Shown here: positions 26,467-38,400 of the stretch, in pieces
Layout of the letters: each line of letters starts with the position of its first letter
Numbering within the stretch: the stretch's first letter is position 1
NCBI RefSeq assembly: GCF_047730085.1
Contig: NZ_CP159830.1
Location: forward strand, 2,418,001-2,482,000
DNA length: 64,000 nucleotides
Direction: 5' to 3'
From: Njordibacter sp937773555
Lineage (GTDB): Bacteria > Pseudomonadota > Gammaproteobacteria > Pseudomonadales > Balneatricaceae
Made by a program: the position numbers and the translations under genes
Notes under the pieces: model-generated
The model's input: only the letters and a program-made list of their open reading frames with translations
The model's database searches: none
What the model was told of the DNA's origin: nothing

Positions 26467-29400
26467 TTACATAACGTCCATAAGAACGGGATCTGCAATT
26501 TGAAAATGATTTGCTGTTAATGTATCTGCATCGATACCCACTAACAGCACTGTATTGGCGCTAGTCACACCATTAGTGATGGTAGAACCTAAGTTGACGA
26601 GTGCCCCGTCAGCGGTGGAAGTGACTCTCGATAGAGCGTTGGCCTCAGTAGTGATACCACTGCCATTAATGTCTCGCACAATAAGCAACGTCTCAAAGCT
26701 ATCCGCCACATCATCACTGTCGGTATCTACACCGGTTACGTTAAAGTCTAGAATTTGGTCAGCACCGCTGGCAGCTCCAAAACAGAATGCATCCAAACCA
26801 CCTGCGCCTTCCATAATGTCGGTACCGTCACCACTGTGTAGGTGGTCGACAAAGGCCGAACCGTCCAGATTAGTGAGATTGGTTAAGCCATTAGCTAAAG
26901 AGAAGGTGGTAGAACTGGATTCTTTGACACCCAAATTCACCATAGTGTCGGTAAACTCAATGGTCTCAACACCAATTAGATAGTCTGTCTCAGTGCTATC
27001 TTCAGAATTGGACACGGTAAACACTTGCTCTACCTTGTCTACGTCGAAACGCATGCTGGTAATATCACTGCTATCAACCAGATTATGGGCTAAGTCAATA
27101 GTCATCGTTGTGGCACTAAAGTCTGTATCATCCTGACTATCGAAGGTATCTGCAATGCCATCTTGGGCTTCATCAATGAAGTAGGTGTCTTTAGCACCAT
27201 CGTTATTGGTGTCTAAATAAACGGTATCCACTGTACCGTCACCGTCAATGTCACCACTGTTGTTTGCCGCTGTGGTTTGATTTGCTTGGGCTACGTACAC
27301 GGCCGTAGCCGAGGTATATACGTCGGGACGTTTATCACCACCAGCATCAATAAAGGTTTCTTCACCAGTAGTAGCATCCACTGCAGTACGTATTGCCACA
27401 CCTACATTGGCTACGGTGTATTGCAAGCTGGCTTCATTGGTACCATCTCCATCGGCATCTAAGTTAGTGCTGCGCCCATCAAACACTGCAGTGTCTTTAA
27501 GAGCATTACCAGAATCATCAGTACCTGTATTGGCACCACCAATCATGAAGTCGCTACCACCACCACCAATTAAGGTGTCGGCACCGTCACCTGTACTAAT
27601 CAAGTCATCACCGGCACCACCGTCTATGGTGTCTGTGTGCGCACCAGCTGTGGCCATTAATTCCTCATACTCGCCAGCGGCAAAACCAGTATTGGCTGTG
27701 CCCTTGATCACGTATTCATCGACCACGCCGTCTTCGTCAATATCAACGTTAAGCGTATTAATGGTTAGGCCTAAGAAACCGTCACTAAACTCTAAACCTT
27801 CTACGTTCTTCAAATAAACAGTGAAGTCGTCGCTTGTTTCGGAGCTCGCATCACCAGTACCGTTGGTACTGGTCCAAGCGTCATAACCCGCATAATCTCC
27901 GGTGCCATCTGCTTTAGACCAGTTGGCTTCAACACCCGTCATGTACACGGTGTCGTTACCTGTGCCACCGTCAACCTTATCGTCGGCATCACTAGTTTTG
28001 GCACCTGTTTCAATGGTGTCATCACCCGCACCTGTCTCTATAGTATCTGCGCCTGCACCACCGTCGATAAAGTTATCGGCCGCAAATATGGCTGCAGCAT
28101 CGGCCCACTCAGGCAGTAAGCTGGCATCAATGTTTGCTTCGGTGAAGGTGTCGGCACCCATGGCGCCTACTAAGTTAGCAGTATCTGCCACGCCATCGTA
28201 GTCGATGTCCTCGGCTTTTAATTCGGCATCAAACCGGCCAACACCATCAAGGAATTCAATACGCTCTACTTGGGCAATGTAATTCACATCATCAACACCA
28301 GTAACATTACTCGCAAAGCGCACTAAATCTACCTTGGTATAGCCTTCTTCGATGGCAGTATCTGCCAAGATACCCGTTGTGGCAGTGGCTGCGTAGACTA
28401 GAGGGGTGCCTGCAGCGGCGTCGATAGCCAAGCTGCCACTGGCGTCTTGAGCAAGCCAATATGTGCCTATTTCTGTATAGGTGTAACTAGATTTGTTACC
28501 TGCTAACTGAACTACGTCTGGGTCACTGCGGCCAAACTTATCTGCCACACCATCGGCACCACCAATAACAAAGTCAGTACCTAACCCCGGCAGGATAAAG
28601 TCAGCGCCGCCGTTACCCCATAGGATATCGTCGCCGCCTGCACCGTCGAGTGTCTCGTCGATATCTTGGCCCACCAGCTCATCTGCATTGTTAGTGCCGC
28701 GCTGATCACCTACATCGGCAATACCATCACCGTCGAAATCAACAAAGGTGTTACTGCTTAAGAAGCTAACAAAGTCACCGTTAAAATCTACCGACTCAAT
28801 GCCGTACAAGGTATCTGTACCTTCAGTCTCACCCACGGTGGTGTTAGTATCTTCAACGGTCATATAACCATCAGCTTGATAGCTGGTGGCTACTGCGCCA
28901 GCAGAGTCATAATGAGTAACAGTGTAACGGCTCTCAGAACCGGCATATTCTGCAACGTCCTGCCCCGCATTACCCCATTCATCTAAGCCATTGTCGCCAC
29001 CGTAAATAGTGTCATTACCTGCACCACCATTGAAGGTGTCAGGGCCAGATAAACCAGATAAAGTGTCGGCACCTGCGCCACCATCCATGTACTCAGAAGC
29101 CGATGTACCTGTTACCGTATCACCAAAAATCGAGCCGTCGTAGTGGATACTACTGACTGTTTCGCCATCTTGAGCGTAATTGGTAAACTGCTCCACTCCT
29201 ACACGAACAACGCGATCATCAAACTCTAACATTTCCACATTGGTGATGGTGTCTTGGCCTTCACCGTCTATTTCAGTATCCGTGACAATAAGCGTAGACA
29301 CTCCACCTACAAGGGTGTCTTCAATCTCAAATTGATCATAGTCACCATCATATCTAACTCGGTCACCAATGATCTGACCACTCCATTCATCAACGCCATT

Positions 29401-32400
29401 GCTGCCACCGTCAATAATGTCATCGCCAGCACCACCTTGAATAAAGTCTCCTCCTGCACCGGCACTAATGGTGTCGTCACCACTGTTGCCCCACAAGTCA
29501 TCGTTACCATCACCACCGTTAATGGTATCTGCTGCGTCGGTACCTTTAACAAACCGTCGCACCTCGGTTTGTACACCATCTACAATTTCATAATCAATCC
29601 ACTCTTCCATAGCTAGTGGTACAAAGGCATCTTGGAAGGAAAGGAACTCAATATTAGTTAAGACGTCTGTACCTGCGCCACCCATGGCATCAGGCAAGCT
29701 ATCAATTACTACCGTATATTTTCCAGAAACCAAAGTGCCCGTGTGGCCCGTTTTTGTTACAGCTGTCTGTATAGCAGTGTTGTCTGCAGTCGTAGCACCC
29801 TCCGTAAAGGTATAGGTGGTTACTGTGAAATTGCGGCTAGCGCCATCATAAATGGCTTCGTCTTTAGGCACATGGCCCCAATCATCCAAGACGCCATCAG
29901 CACCACCATCGATAAAGTCGTTACCTGCACCACCAGAAATTCGATCGCCACCAGAACCACCTTCGATGATGTCATTGCCACCTTTACCAAATATTTGATT
30001 CTCTAGGGCTACATCATCAGACTCGCCATCGCTATTGGCATCAGTGCCATCACCCCAGGCAGCAGCAGTCATATTATCACCGCCATCAGTGCCTGAAACT
30101 TCAACCATATCTAGGGCGCCATCATTATCCCAGTCTTGGCGCATAACCCTAAAGCCTAAGTCCATTTGGCCATCACTAAACTGAGCTTGTTCAACATTAA
30201 TAAGCAAGTCATCGCCATGCCCACCCAAAGCAGACATCAAGGCATCAGAAACTATAAAGGCTGTACTTAGGGCGCCAACACTCCCTGGCACCGCACCTTG
30301 CACAACGTTGTAGCTAGTCATACTGGCAATACTGTCGGCAGTAACTAGGCTTCCTGTATCGTAGACATTATATTTACCATCAGTGACCGTAGGTTTACCT
30401 TCGCTATCTAATTCTACTTTAATTGTGTAAACCGTATAACGGGCTTCAATACCACCGTACTCAGCTACGTCCATATCGCGCCAAGGGTCGCCACTACTGC
30501 CATTTGCACCGCCGTCGATTAGGTCATCACCAACACCACCTCTTAAGCGGTCACCCCCTGCGCCAGAGCTCAAATAATCGTTACCAGATGCGCCTTCTAA
30601 GGTGTCAGCGCCAGTACCACCTGTCATCGTATCGGAAAATGGCGTACCCCTTTGATAACTTTCAGAAAAGGTTTCACCCGTATACCAATCGGTCCACTCC
30701 CACGTGCTGTTAGTAGACTCTAAATCCAAGTACTCGTCAGAGAAACCAATGGCTTCTACGTTCACCACTAGGTTAGTGCCCACAGATCCTGTTTCGTCAC
30801 TGGGCAAGGTGTCCGTAACTAGGTAAGCTGCCACTGCATCACCTGGAGTGGCGTCAGTAGAAAACCTTACCGCTGTGGAATTGAGCGCTTCATCACCACC
30901 GTATTCATATATTACCCAACGGCCAGCACTGTCTAAGGTAGCTGTCCCATCAGCTAGTAATACAACTTTAACGCCTTCAATTTCTACTCTGGCGTAGGTT
31001 GCTTCCCTAAATTGTACTTCGTCACGACCGCCCCAACCATAATCGTCTACTGCACCGTTTTCACCGCCGTTAACAAAGTCATTACCACCACCAGCATTAA
31101 TATTATCAGCGCCGTCGCCAGCTAGAATAATGTCATCGCCACCTTTAGCCTCAATGTAAGTATCACCGCCATCACCGTCAAAACGATCACCAAAATTAGT
31201 GCCACGGAAATCGTCAATGTAGCCATCACCATCCCAGTCTTGCTGGGTAGATTTAATATCGTATTCGGTAAATTTACCACTGGCTTGGAATTCTAAGCGT
31301 TCAATACCGTAAAGCGTATTTTCACCTAAACCACCAGCATCAGCGGAGCGGCGATCGGTCACTACCACTTGATCTATGGTTTCAGTAACATCATTAGAAG
31401 CGTCACTATCTGCGAATCTATCACGCAACGTGGCTTCTAGAGTGTCCTCTAATGAGGTGAAGGTGACCTTCTTTACTGTAATATCAAAATAGTTGGCTGC
31501 GCCATCAAATACGACGGCATCACCCCAGTTATTGTCACCCTCCACTTTACCAATCACTAAGTCATTACCTGCACCTGGGTTAATGAAGTAGTCTTTAACA
31601 TCAGTGGTAGAAGAGGTGTAGCTGGTGAAATCATCGTCACCAGATGTACCAATGAGGCGGGCGTTACTGTCCCAATCGTTAGTCATATCTCGAATGCTGA
31701 GGAAGTAGGTTTGATCTGAAAACTGAATACGCTCAATATTTACTAAGGTATCTGTACCATCACCACCAAACCCTGCGTCTAAGCTATCGACTACCTTGAA
31801 ATAAGCTAAATTGGCTGTTCCGGTAACGCTACCACTTGCATCATCTGTGAGGTTGGTAATACTATAGCGGGCTAAATAGCCGCTGTATTCCACAACGTCA
31901 CCGTTGTTCCAAGCATCCCACCAGTCGCCCTTTTTATCACCACGACCATCGAAATAATCATCGCCTGGTGCACCAACAAAGCTATCATTTTGGTCGGCAC
32001 CCAGTAAACGGTCATTACTACCCATGCCCGACAGGTAATAACTATATACTGTAATTGCTGAGTTATCTTCCCACCGATCTGTATTGGTATTGTAGGTTTG
32101 TGAAAACACCTCCTCTCTAGTCACTTGGTTGTTTAGAGGTGTGTAAGTTTCTCCATCCCAATCGCCGCTACCCGCCGCAGTGACGGCATCGAACGTAATG
32201 GCTGCACCTAAGATAGTTCCCAAAGAGTATGTCGTAGTTATATTTCCAAGTGAGGCCATATCAACCGCACCAAGGCCAGCAAAATACACTGGTGCAGTAC
32301 TGTAATCAGCATTACCATCGCCGTTATAATCTAAAGTGGCTGAGAGCCCAGTAATGTCCCAAACATCATCAGTATTGACATCCACATCTACTGCCAGCGC

Positions 32401-35400
32401 CTCTAAGCCAGCCAATAAAGTGGGCTCATCAGTTTCGCTGCCCGTTAGATCTCTCTGGTCATAAATAGCCGTATAGGCGTCAGCATTACCACGTAATACG
32501 GTGGTACCAAGATCGCCCTTGGTACGCAAGCTACCATCAGCGTTAAATACCAGGCTCATGGAAAATGGCCCACCATAGTCAATAAAATCTACGTTGGCTC
32601 CTAAACCGCCAGTCATAGCATTTTGCAACGTAATATGGCCGTCACCTCCCAATACATGGGCTAACTTATCGATCACAACAATGTCTTGAGCAGCTTCATC
32701 CCAGAGGTAGGAATAACGGGTAGGCATGCCCGAAAGCGCTAACCAGTCCGCATCATCCCCAGCACTATCAAGCACACTTGTGCCACCATCGAAGGTATCT
32801 GCACCACCATTTGGCCTGAATACGTTAGCCATACTATTTAAGCTATCGGCAACGTCAGTGGCAGTAGACCCATCTGTGGCTACAGGTGCTACCCGATCAC
32901 CAAACCGACTGCCAGAAATTTCCATTGTTTTGTCTCCATCCCATTCTTGGGCGGAGTACTTAGGCGTAAAGTTAACGCGGGTTTCACTGTCAGTTTGATA
33001 GCTAAACACTGCACCATCAACATTGTATAGTGTGTCGGCACCAGTACCATCCATGTCATCAGGCACGTTATGGGTCACTGTTACATAAGAGATATCACCA
33101 CTGCCATCGCGTGTAATGTCAACGGTATAAGCGCCAGAAGTGCCATTATAGAGAGCGTAATTCTTAACCCCAAGTTCAGTGCTACCGGTGATAACGTCAT
33201 CTCCCGCACCACCCATAAATTGAAACTCAGTGGCTGATTTTGAGCTACTTGCATCAGTTGCTGCCGCTTTGGTAGCATAAAACACATCACCATTGCCAGC
33301 TGTGAAGGGAGAGTCATCTTCATAGGAAATCTCATCAGCATATTTGGTGCCTTTATAGGTTACCTTAAACCGACTAACGTCTTGTTGCGTCTGCCAATCC
33401 CAATCCTGAAAGCTTTCCGCTTGGCTAGAAACCGCCAAGGTATTAATAGTATAAGAAGCGTCATGTTCGTGTTCAGGGTTAGTAGGTAACCAGCCAAAGT
33501 CACCAGATTCTGCATGGCCAAAGACTAGGCGTTCCACACCGATTAAAGTATCGACACCTTCACCACCCGTGCTAGCTCCCAAACTGTCCACCACAATGGT
33601 GGCTGCATAAAAACCATTGCTAACCACTAGGTCTGACGTTGTTAAATTTGCAACGGCTTCACTGCCAATGCTGGCACTTGAATTAGCAACCACTCCTTTT
33701 GTGGCTAGAGCGAAGACATCAGCCGCATCGTAGGCACGGTAAAGCATGACTTTACCACTGGCGTCTGTAGTGACTTGTCCATTTTCACTATCCGCATGAA
33801 CAAATACATTACGCACAACCTGATAACGGGACGCGCCACCAGTAAAGAACGCTGTATCACCACTAAAGTCCCAGGGATTGCCACCCGCATGGGTACCACC
33901 CCAATAAACGTCGTCACCTGCACCACCTTTAGCACGGTCCATACCCGCACCACCAATCATTAGATCATTACCGGCCTGCCCCCACAGTTCATCAGCAACC
34001 ACTTTAGCGGGGCTTGGCCCACCCAAGGTATCGTTCTTTAGCGTACCTCGGTAATTGGCTTCACTGACGGTGACACCAAATTGTTGTTGCTGCTGCTCCC
34101 AGTTCAGTTCCCAGACGCTTGGGTCGCTTTGTGCTGCTGTATTCAAGGCGTCCCAATCAATCTCTTGACGATCCCAACCCCACGTTTCTATTTCTAGTTG
34201 TTCGTAGCCGTCTTCAAACTGCACTTCTTCAATATTCATCAAGTAATCAGTGCCTTCACCACCAGCAACTGTTGGCAACAAATCTTTGATTTTAACCACC
34301 GAAGAGTAGCCTGCCTTGTCTGCCGCACTTAGGGCAGACCAGGCGCTGGTAGTAATTTCTTGGTAAGACCCATCACTAGTGAGGTCAGGACGACCACTGT
34401 CCATCTTTAAATAGACTTCAGAAATGTCGTAGCGGATTTTATAACCTTCGTACATTGCTCGGTCGTAATACTTCCAATTATCAAAATCGTTTTGATTTTG
34501 GGTCGCTGCTTGGTATTTTCCTGCATTGAACGTAACTTCGAAGTAATCCGGTGTGGTTACATTGTCATCCCAAGCCCATAATTTTTCCTCGGAACCACTG
34601 CCTACGGTGTAGATTTTGTACTTACTCGTTAAGCCCGTGTCTGGGTTGGCGAGTAACTGGGATGGAGTAGATGTGTCTGTACGATCTAACGTGGCTAAAA
34701 ATTCGCTTTCTGAACCACCATCGATAAAGTCATCGCCCTGACCCCCTCGGATTTCATCACGACCTTGGCCAGCAATAATAATATCGTTGCCTTTTCCTGC
34801 ATCAATATAACTGTCATGGATGCGGCTAGGGCTTGCCTCTGCGTGAGACTGGGCATTATTTTGAGCTGAATCCTGAGTTGTAGGAGCAAAATCATCAACA
34901 AAATAATACTTCCCTTCGGTGCCGTCGTAAGACACTTTTAGGTCTATGAAATCGTACTCTGTGTTATACGCGACAGGTTTTCCTTCTATATCATAGATGT
35001 CCCATTGCCCCGTTACCTCATAATCATCTTCAATACCCTCGCCTTTCCAAAAGATCGAGGTAACGCCGTCGGTAGAATCGCCGTCTAAGTCAAGCTTGTC
35101 GTCATTTTCGTTGGGTTTCCAGTTCCAATCAAAGCCACCTGTATCTTCAAAATCAGTCATGCCTGCAACTTGCGCCACCACCCAGTTGCCCGCTTCATTT
35201 TTACTTACCGCTTCAAATACGAAACCCCAGTCCTCGCTGTAGGCAACGTAGCTTGGCTCTGCGACTGTGCCAATATCATATACATCAAAGCTCTCAGGCT
35301 CTTCAAAGCCATCTTCCCATTGTACTTTTACCCCTTCAGCAAACTTTGTATCTGTCTGAGTGGGTTGCCAACCATAGGTGTCGTTACTCGTACTGGCGGC

Positions 35401-38400
35401 AGCGTCAAAGATAAAGCCCTCATAGTCTTCCTTCCAACCACCACTACCATCGGTAGCTACTTCGCCAAACACCCAACCACCATCAACGTCAAAAGCCACT
35501 GTTTTGCCTTGTGGATTAGTCGCGGTCATATCGAGACCGGTGTAAATTGCAAAGTTACCAGAGATAATATTGGCACCATCAATACTAGTGATTTGCGTCA
35601 CATCTTCGGCAGTGGCAATGTCAGCGTCACTTGGGGCCCAGCTCCACAGATCAAAACCAGCGCTGTCTGCGTCTAATTTATTATCTTGGACGTCCATAAA
35701 GCCATCGTCCCAGATATCCATGCCGTCATTAAAGTCGTTAAAACCACCAAAACCAGCTTGAGTGGCCATTTTACCTGCACGTAAGTCAATTACATCAGCA
35801 AATTGAGTGCCGTCTGCATTAACTTGGCCCTCGCCATTACCCCAATCATCAACTCGGTAATCCACCTGAAAAGACACATTGCCATCCCAGTCATAACCAA
35901 AACGAGCACTCTCCATACCTAATAGAATATCGGTGCCGTAGCCGCCATAAGTTCCTGGCAAACTATCCGCCACTACATAAAAGGTTGTGCCTTTATCGAT
36001 TTGGTATACCACCTCGTCGCTACCCATGCGGGTAATTTGGCCAATGGTGTCGCTACCTTTGGTGGCAGCGGTTACTTTGTATATCACGTTGCCATCTTGG
36101 TCTTTAAGGGCCATGTTTTTGCCCACAAAGGTGTGTTTGGTCAATTCAAAGCGGTCAATATCAGCACTGTATTCGGCCACGTCATAGTTAGCCTCCTGTT
36201 TCATCCATGGGTCATTAGCAAAACTGGCGCTACCGTTAGCACCACCATCCATAATGTCATTACCTATGCCACCGTCAAGGCGGTCACCACCTGCGCCAGC
36301 AATCAATACATCATTACCTGCTTCACCATACATACGGTCGTTTTCTAGAGGCTCGTTTGTGCCATCCCAGTCAATATCTTGGTATGAAGAGGCCAGCTTG
36401 CCATTCACTTTACCGTCTGCATCTGTATTTAGGGCATTGAAATTGATAATGTCATCGCCAAAGGTGCCATTCCATTGAACTTCTGGCCCCGGCCAACCCC
36501 AATCATTAACTTCTTGGGTTACTGTAGCGTTAAAGGTCATGTCTGCAAATTGGATTTTTTCCACATTAACCAACAGATCAATGCCGTCACCCTTGCGGGT
36601 TTGCGTGTCTTCTACAACAATAAAATTGAGTAAACCACCATCTGCTAAATTAGCTACCAGCGCATCAACCTTGGTTTGCACTGCGCTAGAAAAGCTAGCA
36701 CCGATTACACTATCAAGAGCAGTTTTTTCTGCAGTTTTAGTAGATTCGTAGCTAGTAACGATGTAACGATCAAAATCGCCCTTATAAAAGGCTGTGTCAC
36801 TTCCTTGGTTATTTTGCTCAGAGCCTTGATTACCACCAAATGCTTCATTAGGGCTTGCAGCTTCGTGACCTAGCTCCGAATTTTCGTCCCCTTCAAATCC
36901 AAACCCTGCACCTTCTTCACCTGAGTTAGTGGCGTCGAAATCATCAAACTTGACGTTTTCAAACTCTTCACCCATGAAACCTAGGTCAACATCCTTCCAA
37001 TCGTCACCAAAGCCTTGGAAGAACTCTTGCAGATTGAAACTGTTGGTTGCATGAGCACCGCCATCAAAGAAGTCATTACCCTGACCGAGTTCCGCCTCAT
37101 CAGCGCCATCACCACCTTCAACAATATCATTACCTTTGCCCGAGTCTATGAATTCGTTAGCACTAGAGCCTAGAATTGTGTCACCAAAGTTGGTTCCTTC
37201 TATGTAACCACCCAGTGAATCTTTGAAAACCGACAAACGCATGTCTTTATCATCAAAAAACAACTGATCGATATTGGTAATAATATCAACACCGGTGCCT
37301 TTGGTTGCATCAGCGACAGTACGAGCGTCTGTGACCACGAAATATTCTTGATCAGCTACCAAAGTAACACGATCCGACATACCCATATCGGCTAAAGCCG
37401 TGTCTAAAGTTGACACATCGCTGCCACTATAGGTGTATTTTTCTACACTATAGTTACGGCTGGCCGACCAATATTCAGCTGTGTTGTCATTTTCCCACGA
37501 ATAAGCACTGTCGCCTCTTAGAGCACCGTCAATGAAGTCACTGCCTTCACCACCTATAATGCGGTCAGCATCACCGACACTGCCCTCAGAATCGCCTATG
37601 ATAACGTCATCCCCAGCGCCACCTTCAATATGCGAACGCCCTGTAGAACCTACAATGGTATCGTCAAAGTCAGTGCCCCTATTGAAGTCTTCTGTCACTT
37701 CTAGGTTGGTAGCCCAGTCTGTGTAAGTCCAAGAATTTGTTTCTACCCCCAGTAACACTTCTTCATCAGCAAAGTGAGCTATTTCAATATTGGTTATTGT
37801 GTCGGTACCATCGCGATTGGCCGCAGTATCGATAATGCTGAAGGTTGACTTACCTTCCGTAACCGTTTGAGAGATAGTGTAGTCGTCACGATTACCTTCA
37901 AAATAAACGTGGTCCGCATCTTCCCAAAAATGCCCAATATCACCACCATCCCCGCCATCAATAATGTCGTCGCCTGTTCCGCCCCAAATACGGTCTGCAC
38001 CCGCGCCTGCGTTAAGCGTATCTGCGCCACCATCTCCACGAATAGTGTCACTTTTATCGGAGCCTGTTACTGTATTGTCTAAATCTCCAGCTTGGACGAG
38101 CTGCCCCTTTTGTTCATCTTCACCTGCCGTAAGGGTAATGTCTGTATCACCACCGCTGGCGTCCGCATGAACATACTCCCCCGTTGAAGAGATACCCATT
38201 TGCTCTGCCTGATCCGCAGTCATGCCGTTATAAGCAAAGAATTGATCTGCAACATCAATGTCTGTGTTAGCGTCTTGACCCAAGCTTATCTGCATAGAGC
38301 TTTGCACAATCACAGCAACGGTTTGGCCGTCCACTTGGCTTTCATATACATCAAAGCTCTCACCACGGCCTTTGTTACCGTTGACCATAGTTTTATATTC

